DNA from: Brevundimonas sp.
GTDB taxonomy: Bacteria > Pseudomonadota > Alphaproteobacteria > Caulobacterales > Caulobacteraceae
Reading direction: 5' to 3'
NCBI RefSeq assembly: GCF_027484365.1
Contig: NZ_JAIXTC010000017.1
Location: 124,001-188,000 of the forward strand
Length of the DNA stretch: 64,000 nucleotides
A model generated the notes under the pieces. It was not told the origin of the DNA and made no database searches. It saw nothing but the letters and a program-made list of their open reading frames with translations. Made by a program: the position numbers and the translations under genes. Each line of letters begins with the position of its first letter. Position 1 is the first letter of the stretch. Positions 18,459 through 26,448 of the stretch are shown in pieces.

Positions 18459-18660
18459 ATTGGTTCCACCTCGAAAGGGCAGCGACCGTTCACGCATGAA
18501 CCCTCGCCGCCGGTGCGGCCCGACATCACGATCGACGCGATCGTCAGCGGGGCCCGGGCCGCGCGCTTTTGGTGCCTAGGGTGCTGCCCCCTGTCAACAA
18601 GCTTGGCCGTTGGTGTGACAATAGGCGCAGACCTCGAAAGGCGTGCAGGTCGCCGCCCTG

Positions 18661-19596
18661 TCAGACGGGATGGGTCGGTTCGGGCTTGGGCGGGTCGGAC
18701 CGGGTCGTGACGGCGGAATCCTCCGGCAACGGAATGAACTCCAGATCGTCCTCGTCGGGCAGCTTCATCCGACCCTGTTTCCAGTCTTCCTTGGCCTGAT
18801 CCAGACGTGCCTGGGACGACGACACGAAGTTCCACCAGATCAACCGCTGGCCGACCGGTTCGCCGCCCAGGGCCATGACGGTCGCCTGGGTCAGGGACTT
18901 GACCGTCGGCTCGGCATCGGGCTCGAGCACGATCATCTGGCCCTCGTGAAAGGTGCGGTCTCCGATCTCGACCGATCCCCTGGCGACGTACAGCGCCCGT
19001 TCGGACATGCCCCCGGCGCCCTTGCCCGGAGGCGGCGCGGTGCGAACGCCCTCCTTCATCTCCCAGTGCACATAGAAGAGCGGCGACGAGGTCTTCACAC
19101 TGGCCCTGGCGCCATAGGCCTCGCCCGCCACAAGACGGGCGAACAGACCGCCGTTCTCGTAAGCCGGCAGGGCGTCCTCGCCATAGTGCTGGAACGAGGG
19201 ATCAGTCTCTTCCGCCTCGTCCGGCAGGGCGATCCAGGCCTGCATGCCGTTCATCGGGCCGCCCTGGGCCTTCTTCAACGGATCGGTGCGCTCGGAGTGG
19301 GTGATCCCCTTGCCAGCCGTCATCCAGTTGACCTCGCCCGGCCGGATGGCCTGGGTGTAGCCGAGGCTGTCGCGGTGCATGATCTCGCCCTCGAACAGAT
19401 AGGTCAGGGTCGACAGGCCGATGTGCGGGTGAGGCCGGACGTTGATCGCATCCGCGCCGGGCGCGAACTCCGCCGGGCCCATGTGGTCCAGGAAGATGAA
19501 GGGTCCGACCATCCGGCGCGAATGGAAGGGCAGGATGCGCCCGACCTCGAACCCGCCGAGGTCCTTTCTGCGGGCGTCGATCACCATCTCGATCAT
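18661..19596 (-). CDS. Pirin family protein
   Basis: The 311-aa protein is a bicupin. The metal site of the N-terminal cupin is visible as RPHPHIGLSTLTYLFEGE and GKGITHSER; the C-terminal cupin (about 170-280) has fewer ligands. Pirins bind iron and some act as quercetin dioxygenases or transcriptional cofactors. The C-terminal tail (about 285-311) is acidic and Pro rich. It lies downstream of the Lrp-type regulator gene in the same direction with a 27-base gap, so it may be co-transcribed with it. The exact substrate or partner is not shown by sequence. Confidence 0.93.
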   Translation of the reverse strand: MIEMVIDARRKDLGGFEVGRILPFHSRRMVGPFIFLDHMGPAEFAPGADAINVRPHPHIGLSTLTYLFEGEIMHRDSLGYTQAIRPGEVNWMTAGKGITHSERTDPLKKAQGGPMNGMQAWIALPDEAEETDPSFQHYGEDALPAYENGGLFARLVAGEAYGARASVKTSSPLFYVHWEMKEGVRTAPPPGKGAGGMSERALYVARGSVEIGDRTFHEGQMIVLEPDAEPTVKSLTQATVMALGGEPVGQRLIWWNFVSSSQARLDQAKEDWKQGRMKLPDEDDLEFIPLPEDSAVTTRSDPPKPEPTHPV

Positions 19597-19623
19597 GGTC
19601 GGGCTCCTGGCGTTTGGGCTGGC

Positions 19624-20142
19624 CTAGGCCAGATGAGGCGTGATGATGCCGAGCGGAAGGGTGGTCACATTCTTCACGCCGCGAGTGACGATATGGCTCT
19701 CGCAGTCCGAAACGATGCCGAGCGTCAGCAGTTTGTCGCGAAGGAATTTGTCGAAGGCGTGCATGTCGGAGGTGATGATCCGGAGCACATAGTCCTCGCG
19801 GCCCGTGATGGTCGCGCACTGGACCACCTCGGGCCAACCTGCGACGGCGGCCTCGAAGGTGTCGAGATTCTCCCGCGACGGCAGGCTGAGCTTGACGATG
19901 GCGTAGACCTCGAAGTCCAGACCGAGCAGGGCGGCGTCCAGCAGGGTCACCCGCTTGCGGATCAGGCCGGAATCTTCCAGTCTCTTGATCCGACGCCAGC
20001 ACGGCGAGGCCGACAAACCCACGCGCTCGGCCACGTCCGCGACCGACAATCCAGCGTCCTGCTGCAGGATGTCGAGAATTCGAGCGTCGATGGGATCCAG
20101 TTCGTCCGCCAATGCGTTTCTCCATTTATCGTTATGACGCAA
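19624..20142 (-). CDS. Lrp/AsnC family regulator, probable BkdR
   Basis: The protein has an N-terminal winged helix (LDPIDARILDILQQDAGLSV, SPCWRRIKRLEDSGLI) and a C-terminal RAM effector domain (about 75-160), the Lrp layout. ATG at 20142 gives 172 aa. A TTG at 20112 with GGAG 7 bases upstream gives 162 aa, closer to the usual length, and may be the true start. It is divergent from the branched-chain ketoacid dehydrogenase cluster. In Pseudomonas an Lrp-type gene, bkdR, occupies the same position and activates bkd in response to branched-chain amino acids, so the same role is inferred. Effector and targets are not proven here. Confidence 0.9.
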   Translation of the reverse strand: MRHNDKWRNALADELDPIDARILDILQQDAGLSVADVAERVGLSASPCWRRIKRLEDSGLIRKRVTLLDAALLGLDFEVYAIVKLSLPSRENLDTFEAAVAGWPEVVQCATITGREDYVLRIITSDMHAFDKFLRDKLLTLGIVSDCESHIVTRGVKNVTTLPLGIITPHLA

Positions 20143-20170
20143 TAAAATACCCTAAAACTGCTTGACGCAA
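20135..20170. promoter_or_regulatory. Direct repeat TGACGCAA in the lrp-bkd divergent promoter region
   Basis: TGACGCAA occurs at 20135-20142 and 20163-20170, each followed by an A-rich stretch (AAAATA). Start-to-start spacing is 28 bases. The pair sits next to the regulator start and before bkdA1, in the only AT-rich island of the region, so it is a reasonable candidate for Lrp-type binding or for paired promoter elements. The first repeat overlaps the ATG of the regulator if that start is used. Confidence 0.35.
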
Positions 20171-20255
20171 GGCGAAAATAGGCGAGCCTTGATTTCGCGC
20201 CCATGCTATCCAGCCGCAAAGTAGTGCGGTCGGACAAACCGAACGGCAGGATGGA

Positions 20256-21488
20256 ATGACCAGGAACACCAAGCCGCTCTCCCTGCGCGTGCCGGAGCCC
20301 TCGGGGCGGCCGGGCGATACGCCGGATTTCAGCCATCTCAAGCTCGACGTCGCCGGCGCCGTGGATCGCCCCGCGGTCGACGCGCGCCCCGTCCAGATGC
20401 TGGATCTGGCCTTCCGCCTGATCCGGGTGCTGGATGATGAAGGCAGGGCTGTGGGTCCGTGGAACCCGCGCCTCGATACCGAGACCCTGAAGAAGGGTCT
20501 GAAGGCGATGATCCTGACGCGCGCCTTCGACGACCGGATGCACAGGGCCCACCGCCAGGGCAAGACCAGCTTCTACATGAAGTGCACCGGCGAGGAGGCC
20601 ATCGCGGTCGCCCAGGGCATGATCCTGTCCCGCGAGGACATGGGCTTCCCCACCTACCGCCAGCAGGGGCTCCTGATCGCGCGCGGCTATCCGCTCGTCG
20701 ACATGATGAACCAGATCTATTCCAACGCCTCGGATCCGATCAAAGGCCGGCAGCTGCCGATCATGTATTCGGCGAAGGACTACGGCTTCTTCACCATCTC
20801 GGGCAACCTCGGCACCCAGGTGCCGCAGGCCGTCGGCTGGGCGATGGCCAGCGCCTACAAGGGCGACGACAAGATCGCCATCAGCTGGATCGGCGACGGC
20901 GCCACGGCGGAGGGCGACTTCCACAACGCCCTGACCTTCGCGGCCGTCTATCGCGCGCCGGTGATCCTGAACGTCGTCAACAACCAGTGGGCCATCTCGT
21001 CCTTCCAGGGGATCGCCGGCGGGATGGAGACGACCTTCGCCTCCAAGGCCATCGGCTATGGCCTGCCCGCCCTGCGCGTCGACGGCAACGACTTCCTCGC
21101 CGTCTGGGCCGCGACCCAGTGGGCCGAGGAGCGCGCCCGGTCGAACCAGGGCGCGACGGTCATCGAGCTGTTCACCTATCGCGGCGCGCCCCACTCGACC
21201 TCGGACGATCCGAGCCGCTATCGCCCCGGCGACGAGCACGAGAAATGGCCGCTGGGCGATCCGGTCGCGCGGCTGAAGCAGCATCTGATCGCGCTCGGCG
21301 AATGGTCGGACGAGGCCCAGGCGGAAGCCGAAGCCGAGGCCGTCGCCCAGGTCCGCGCCGCCGGCAAGGAGTCCGAGGCCATCGGCACGCTCGGCCAGTC
21401 GCGCCCCTCGGTGAAGACGATGTTCGAAGAGGTCTATGCGACCGAGGACTGGCGCCTGACCGAACAGCGCCGCGAAGTGGGAGTCTGA
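20256..21488 (+). CDS. bkdA1: Branched-chain 2-oxoacid dehydrogenase E1 alpha subunit
   Basis: The 410-aa protein has the length and order of Pseudomonas BkdA1. Thiamine diphosphate contacts include the GDGATAEGDFHNALTFA motif (GDG...N). Other conserved parts are TSFYMKCTGEEA, TYRQQGLL and the phosphorylation-loop-like TYRGAPHSTSDDPSRYRP, which takes the place of the bacterial pyruvate form. With E1 beta it decarboxylates 2-oxo acids from Val, Leu and Ile and transfers the acyl group to lipoyl-E2. The gene opens the cluster and is separated from E1 beta by 4 bases. Translation starts at the ATG after GGCAGGATGGA. Confidence 0.95.
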   Translation: MTRNTKPLSLRVPEPSGRPGDTPDFSHLKLDVAGAVDRPAVDARPVQMLDLAFRLIRVLDDEGRAVGPWNPRLDTETLKKGLKAMILTRAFDDRMHRAHRQGKTSFYMKCTGEEAIAVAQGMILSREDMGFPTYRQQGLLIARGYPLVDMMNQIYSNASDPIKGRQLPIMYSAKDYGFFTISGNLGTQVPQAVGWAMASAYKGDDKIAISWIGDGATAEGDFHNALTFAAVYRAPVILNVVNNQWAISSFQGIAGGMETTFASKAIGYGLPALRVDGNDFLAVWAATQWAEERARSNQGATVIELFTYRGAPHSTSDDPSRYRPGDEHEKWPLGDPVARLKQHLIALGEWSDEAQAEAEAEAVAQVRAAGKESEAIGTLGQSRPSVKTMFEEVYATEDWRLTEQRREVGV

Positions 21489-21492
21489 TCCG

Positions 21493-22620
21493 ATGAGCGA
21501 ACAGACCTTCACCGACGCCGACCAGAATGACGGAATCGAGCCGGACATGGCGTCACCGGGCGCGGACGAACCCGCATCGATCGCGCCGGACACGGCCGCC
21601 ATCGTGCCCATGAACATGATCCAGGCGCTGAACTCGGCCCTGCATGTGAAGATGGCCGAGGACCCCAACGTCCTGTCGTTCGGCGAGGACGCCGGCTATT
21701 TCGGCGGCGTCTTCCGCGTCACCGACCAGCTGCAGCAGAAGCACGGCCTGACCCGCAGCTTCGATACGCCGATCTCGGAATGCGGCCTCGTCGCCGCGGC
21801 CATCGGCATGGGCGCCTACGGCCTGCGTCCGGTCGTGGAGATCCAGTTCGCCGACTACATCTATCCGGCCTACGACCAGATCGTCAGTGAAGCGGCCAAG
21901 ATGCGCTATCGCTCCGGCGGCCAGTTCACCTCGCCGATCACGATCCGCAGCCCCTATGGCGGCGGCATCTTCGGCGGCCAGACCCACTCCCAGTCGCCGG
22001 AAGCCCTGTTCACCCATATCGCGGGCCTCAAGGTCGTCATTCCGTCCAACCCCTATGACGCCAAGGGCCTGCTGACCGCGGCGATTGAGGACGACGACCC
22101 GGTCATCTTCTTCGAGCCCAAGCGGCTCTACAACGGCCCGTTCGACGGCTGGCACCAGAAGCCGGTGAGCCCGTGGAAGACCCAGGACCTGGCCCAGGTC
22201 CCGACCGGCAAATATGTCGAGCCGATCGGCAAGGCGCGGATCATGCGCGAGGGCAATGACGTCACCATCCTGGCCTATGGCACTATGGTCTGGGTCTCGC
22301 TGGCGGGCGCCGAACACGCGGGCGTGGACGCCGAGGTCATCGACCTGCGCTCGCTGGTGCCGCTCGACATCGAGACCATCGAGGCGTCGGTGAAGAAGAC
22401 CGGCCGCTGTGTCATCGTGCACGAGGCGCCGAAAACATCCGGGTACGGAGGAGAACTGTCCGCCCTGGTCCAGGAACGCTGCTTCTATCACCTCGAGGCG
22501 CCCGTCACCCGCGTCTGCGGCTGGGACACGCCCTACCCTCACGCCTTCGAGTGGGAGTATTTCCCGGGGCCGGAACGGGTCGCCACCGCCCTGAAGTCCG
22601 TGATGATGGGAGGGCGCTGA
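21493..22620 (+). CDS. bkdA2: Branched-chain 2-oxoacid dehydrogenase E1 beta subunit
   Basis: The 375-aa protein contains the E1 beta transketolase-like domain (about 40-220; LSFGEDAGYFGGVFRVT, VEIQFADYIYPAYDQIVSEA) and C-terminal domain (about 245-375; DLRSLVPLDIETI, VHEAPKTSGYGGE). An acidic extension of about 35 residues precedes the conserved start (VPMNMIQALNSAL); it is atypical for the family, and an ATG at 21547, 21610 or 21616 could be a better start. It pairs with E1 alpha to form the thiamine-dependent decarboxylase. The stop is one base before the E2 start. Confidence 0.95.
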   Translation: MSEQTFTDADQNDGIEPDMASPGADEPASIAPDTAAIVPMNMIQALNSALHVKMAEDPNVLSFGEDAGYFGGVFRVTDQLQQKHGLTRSFDTPISECGLVAAAIGMGAYGLRPVVEIQFADYIYPAYDQIVSEAAKMRYRSGGQFTSPITIRSPYGGGIFGGQTHSQSPEALFTHIAGLKVVIPSNPYDAKGLLTAAIEDDDPVIFFEPKRLYNGPFDGWHQKPVSPWKTQDLAQVPTGKYVEPIGKARIMREGNDVTILAYGTMVWVSLAGAEHAGVDAEVIDLRSLVPLDIETIEASVKKTGRCVIVHEAPKTSGYGGELSALVQERCFYHLEAPVTRVCGWDTPYPHAFEWEYFPGPERVATALKSVMMGGR

Positions 22621-22621
22621 G

Positions 22622-24265
22622 ATGGGTCGTTTCGTCTTCAAACTGCCCGACGTGGGCGAAGGCACCGCCGAGGCCGAACTGGTCGGCTGGCACGTCGCCG
22701 TCGGCGATGTCGTCGCCGAGGACCAGATTCTGGCCGACATCATGACCGACAAGGCGACGGTCGAACTGACCTCGCCCGTGTCCGGCGTGGTCACGGCCCT
22801 GCATGGCGAACCCGGCGTCATGTCGCCCGTCGGCGGACCCCTGGTGGAGTTCGAGGTCGAGGGAGCCGGTAACGCCTCCGCCGAGGCGGAGCCTGCTCCG
22901 GTCGCAGAAGCGAAGCCCGAATTCGCGCCCGCCCTGGAAGCCCCCGAGGCCGAAGCGATCGTCGAGACCGCCCCGGTTGCCGCCGGCGGCAACTACGTCT
23001 TCAAACTGCCCGATGTGGGCGAAGGCACGGCCGAGGCCGAGCTGGTCGCCTGGCATGTCGCGGTCGGCGACACGGTCGAGGAAGACCAGCTGCTGGCCGA
23101 GGTCATGACCGACAAGGCCACTGTCGAGCTGACCTCGCCGGTCGCCGGTGTGGTCGCCGCCCTGCACGGCGAAGTCGGCAAGGCCTCGCCGGTCGGCGGG
23201 GCGCTCGTCAGCTTCGACGTCGAGGGGGCGGGCAATGTCGCCGCCGCGCCGAAGGCCGCCGTTCCCGTCGCCGCCCCGGCCGCGCCGAAACCGACTCCGG
23301 CCATCAAGGCCGAGACGCCGAAGCCCGTCCCTGTCGCCTCAGCCGCACCGGTCGCCCGCACCGCCCAGACCCCCGGCGTCCGTCCCCTCGCCTCGCCCGC
23401 CGTGCGCAAGCGGGCCCGCGAACTGGGTCTTGAACTGCAGTTCGTGCCCGGCTCCGGCCCGGCCGGACGCATCGAGCACGGCGACCTCGACGCCTTCGTC
23501 TCGGGCGGCGCCCGCGGTCCGTCCGAACACGGATCGGCGCCCGTCTCGACCTATGCCAGGGCTGAGGGCACGACCGAGGTCCGCATCATCGGCCTGCGTC
23601 GCAAGATCGCGGAGAAGATGGCCGAGAGCGTCCGGCGCATTCCCCACATCACCTATGTGGAGGAGATCGACGTCACGGCGCTGGAGGAGCTTCGCGCCCA
23701 TCTGAACGCCCAGGCGAAGACCAGTGGCAAGGCCAAGCTCAACGTCCTGCCCTTCATCGCCCGCGCCATCGTGGTGGCCCTGCGCGACCAGCCACAGATC
23801 AACGCCACCTATGACGACGAGGCCGGGGTCCTGACGCAGCATGCCGCCGTGCATCTGGGCATCGCCGCACAGACGCCGAACGGCCTGATGGTCCCGGTCG
23901 TCCGCCACGCCGAATCGCTCGACCCCTACGCCACCGCCGCCGAGATCGCCCGCGTCTCCGGCGCGGCCAAGGACGGCTCGGCGAAGCGGGAAGAGCTGTC
24001 CGGCTCGACCATCACCATCACCTCGCTGGGGACCCTGGGCGGGGTGGTCCACACCCCGATCATCAACCACCCCGAGGTCGCCATCGTCGGCCCCAACAAG
24101 ATCGAGGAACGGGTCGTGGTCCGGAACGGCCAGATGGTCGTGCGCAAGATGATGAACCTGTCGTCCAGCTTCGATCACCGCATCGTCGACGGCCACGACG
24201 CCGCCGTCTTCGTCCAGCGGATCAAGGGCCTGCTGGAGCATCCCGCCACGCTGTGGATGGGCTGA
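22622..24265 (+). CDS. bkdB: Branched-chain 2-oxoacid dehydrogenase E2 (dihydrolipoyl acyltransferase) with two lipoyl domains
   Basis: The 547-aa protein has two nearly identical lipoyl domains (about 3-80 and 124-202). Each carries MTDKATVEL, with lipoylation Lys44 and Lys165. Pro/Ala-rich linkers follow, then a peripheral subunit-binding domain (about 258-295; PLASPAVRKRARELGLEL) and the acyltransferase domain (about 320-547), with SFDHRIVDGHDAA carrying the catalytic His and Asp. It accepts acyl groups from E1 and moves them to CoA. Most BkdB proteins have one lipoyl domain, so the second is unusual and matches a recent in-frame duplication. E3 is encoded about 600 bases downstream. Confidence 0.95.
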   Translation: MGRFVFKLPDVGEGTAEAELVGWHVAVGDVVAEDQILADIMTDKATVELTSPVSGVVTALHGEPGVMSPVGGPLVEFEVEGAGNASAEAEPAPVAEAKPEFAPALEAPEAEAIVETAPVAAGGNYVFKLPDVGEGTAEAELVAWHVAVGDTVEEDQLLAEVMTDKATVELTSPVAGVVAALHGEVGKASPVGGALVSFDVEGAGNVAAAPKAAVPVAAPAAPKPTPAIKAETPKPVPVASAAPVARTAQTPGVRPLASPAVRKRARELGLELQFVPGSGPAGRIEHGDLDAFVSGGARGPSEHGSAPVSTYARAEGTTEVRIIGLRRKIAEKMAESVRRIPHITYVEEIDVTALEELRAHLNAQAKTSGKAKLNVLPFIARAIVVALRDQPQINATYDDEAGVLTQHAAVHLGIAAQTPNGLMVPVVRHAESLDPYATAAEIARVSGAAKDGSAKREELSGSTITITSLGTLGGVVHTPIINHPEVAIVGPNKIEERVVVRNGQMVVRKMMNLSSSFDHRIVDGHDAAVFVQRIKGLLEHPATLWMG

Positions 24266-24359
24266 GGCGCAACGGGTGTCAGGGTTCGACAGAGAAAAGC
24301 TTTTGCCGTGGCGCTTCGCAGGGCGTTCACTGGCCTCTGATCCGCGAAAGGGACAGAGC

Positions 24360-24854
24360 ATGAACCGTATCCTGACGACCTGCGTCGCCGCCGCCTCTGC
24401 ATTCGTCGCCGCCCCGGCCCTGGCCTGCATGCCCATGCCCTCAAACGCCGGCTATGAGATTGCAGGCGCGCGCGCCGCGTTCGTGGGCCGCGTGACGGCT
24501 GTCGAACCCGGCGATCAGGCCGCATGCCTCGCCGCCGCCCGCGCCCGCGCCACTGAAGACCTGCCGTACGACCCAGGCGAACGCGGCTGCGAGGCGTTCG
24601 GGTTCGCCACGCTGGAACCCGCCTGGATCATCAAGGGCGAGGACGTCGTCACCGGGCCGTTCCGCGTCGCCTGGAACCAGACCGAGTTCTGCGCTGTCGG
24701 CTGGACGGCCGAAGTCGGCGCCCTGGCCGTCGCCATGGTCCCCGAGGACGCCTCCGCACTGCGCGACGGCGCAACGGCCGTGGTCGAGGGCGCACAGCAG
24801 GGGGACCTGCTGGTCGAGATTATACTGGAGCTGGTCCGCGAGGTGCAGCCCTGA
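24360..24854 (+). CDS. Exported Cys-containing protein inside the bkd cluster, unknown function
   Basis: The 164-aa protein has a signal peptide (MNRILTTCVAAASAFVAAPA, cleaved before or near LACMP), then a mature domain with four Cys (CMPMPS, QAACLAA, ERGCEAF, EFCAVGW). The pattern RAAFVGRVTAVEPGD...AWIIKGEDVVTGPFRV recalls netrin/TIMP-like domains that start with a Cys, but I cannot confirm that. It sits between E2 and E3 in the same direction, 94 bases after bkdB and 22 before lpd. A periplasmic protein has no obvious role in a cytosolic complex; it may be a recent insertion or simply use the operon promoter. Confidence 0.72.
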   Translation: MNRILTTCVAAASAFVAAPALACMPMPSNAGYEIAGARAAFVGRVTAVEPGDQAACLAAARARATEDLPYDPGERGCEAFGFATLEPAWIIKGEDVVTGPFRVAWNQTEFCAVGWTAEVGALAVAMVPEDASALRDGATAVVEGAQQGDLLVEIILELVREVQP

Positions 24855-24876
24855 TGACCCCGAGTAACGGCGACGC

Positions 24877-26274
24877 ATGACCCAGACCCTGAAGACCAAA
24901 GTCCTGATCATCGGCGCCGGCACCGGCGGCTATGTCGCGGGGATTCGCTGCGGCCAGCTGGGGCTCGACACCGTTCTGGTCGACGGCTCCGCAGGGCTGG
25001 GCGGGACCTGCCTGAACGTGGGCTGTATTCCGTCCAAGGCCATCATCCATGCGGCCTCCAAGTTCGAGACCGTGTCCAAGGCCGCCGGCGACGGGACCCT
25101 GGGCATCACGGCGTCGGATCCGGCGATCGACCTGTCCAGGACGGTCGCCTGGAAGGACGGAATCGTCCGCAAGCTGAACAACGGCGTCGCGGCCCTGCTG
25201 AAGAAGGCCAAGGTCAGGGTCATCAAGGGCTGGGCGACCTTCCAGGACGCCAAGACCTGCCGCGTCGAGACCGAGGACGGTCCGATCACGATCACGGCCG
25301 AACACGTGATCCTGGCGACGGGCTCGGAGCCGGTCGAACTGCCCTTCCTGCCGTTCGGCGGCGACGTCATCTCCTCGACCGAGGCCCTGTCGCTGGACGC
25401 CGTGCCAGAGAAGCTGGTCGTGGTCGGCGGCGGCTATATCGGGCTTGAGCTGGGCATCGCCTATCGCAAGCTGGGCGCCCGGGTCGCCATTGTCGAAATG
25501 GCCGACCGCATCCTGCCGCTCTACGACAAGGCCCTGACAGACCCGGTCATGAAGTGGCTGACCGACCACGGGGTCGAGATGCATCTCGGCGCCCGCGCGG
25601 GCGGCTTCGGGGACGGGAAACTGTCGATCACGACGAAGGACGGCGAGCCTCTGTCCCTGGACGCCGACAAGGTGCTGGTCACCGTCGGCCGCAAGCCTCG
25701 CACGTCCGGCTGGGGTCTGGAAAACATGGGCGTCGCCATGGCCGGGCCGTTCGTCAAGATCGACGACCGCTGCGCCACCTCGATGCGGAACGTCTGGGCC
25801 GTCGGCGACCTGACCGGCGAGCCCATGCTGGCCCACAAAGGTTCGGCCCAGGGCGAGGTCGTCGCCGAGATCATCGCCGGTCACGACCGCCGCTTCGATC
25901 CGGTGACTATCGCCGCCGTCTGTTTCACCGAACCGGAAATCGTCTCCGCGGGTCTCGGGCCGCTCGACGTCGAAGGCCGGGACGACGTGATCACCGCCGT
26001 CTTCCCGCTCGCCGCCATCGGCCGGGCCCTGGCCATTGAGGCCGGCGAGGACGGCGGCTTCGTGCGGGTGCTGGCGTCGAAAGACGACCACCGGCTGCTG
26101 GGCGTCCAGGCGGTCGGCCAGCACGTCGCCGAACTGTCCAACAGCTTCGCCCAGATGCTGGAGATGGGGGCGGTTCTTGAAGACGTCGCCGGGGTGATCC
26201 ACGTCCACCCGACCCTCGGCGAGGCCTTCCACGAGGCGAGCCTGAGGGCGCTGGGACACGCCATCCATATCTGA
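24877..26274 (+). CDS. lpdA: Dihydrolipoyl dehydrogenase (E3)
   Basis: The 465-aa flavoprotein has the FAD motif VLIIGAGTGGYVAGI and the redox disulfide in GGTCLNVGCIPSKA. The NAD motif is VVVGGGYIGLELG, and the interface His/Glu pair is in HVHPTLGEAFHE at the C terminus. It reoxidises dihydrolipoyl-E2 with NAD. In this position it is likely the dedicated E3 of the branched-chain complex (LPD-Val type), though E3 can serve several complexes. It is the last gene of the cluster, and a composite palindrome begins two bases after its stop. Confidence 0.96.
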   Translation: MTQTLKTKVLIIGAGTGGYVAGIRCGQLGLDTVLVDGSAGLGGTCLNVGCIPSKAIIHAASKFETVSKAAGDGTLGITASDPAIDLSRTVAWKDGIVRKLNNGVAALLKKAKVRVIKGWATFQDAKTCRVETEDGPITITAEHVILATGSEPVELPFLPFGGDVISSTEALSLDAVPEKLVVVGGGYIGLELGIAYRKLGARVAIVEMADRILPLYDKALTDPVMKWLTDHGVEMHLGARAGGFGDGKLSITTKDGEPLSLDADKVLVTVGRKPRTSGWGLENMGVAMAGPFVKIDDRCATSMRNVWAVGDLTGEPMLAHKGSAQGEVVAEIIAGHDRRFDPVTIAAVCFTEPEIVSAGLGPLDVEGRDDVITAVFPLAAIGRALAIEAGEDGGFVRVLASKDDHRLLGVQAVGQHVAELSNSFAQMLEMGAVLEDVAGVIHVHPTLGEAFHEASLRALGHAIHI

Positions 26275-26275
26275 A

Positions 26276-26444
26276 CCCTCTCCCGGCGGGAGAGGGCTTG
26301 AGTGCCTGAGAGCCGTCAGGCGATCAGACTTGCGCGAAAGGGTGAGGGGTTGGCGCTAACCGGTGAGGGCACACCCCTCACCCTTTCGGCTAAGACGCAT
26401 CGCTACGCTCTGCGAGCCTCAAGCCCTCTCCCACTGGGAGAGGG
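26276..26444. repeat. Composite palindromic repeat, copy 1
   Basis: A 169-base element starts and ends with the same hairpin (CCCTCTCCC...GGGAGAGGG) joined to CTTGAG on the left and CTCAAG on the right. Inside is a 15-base inverted repeat, GAAAGGGTGAGGGGT (26336-26350) with ACCCCTCACCCTTTC (26373-26387), around a 22-base core. The core holds AACCGGTGAGGGCAC. A second copy lies at 47239-47410. Copy 1 fills the gap between converging lpdA and the sugar dehydrogenase. The length and symmetry suit a non-autonomous mobile element or an intergenic mosaic element; no transposase is near. Confidence 0.85.
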
Positions 26445-26448
26445 AAGC

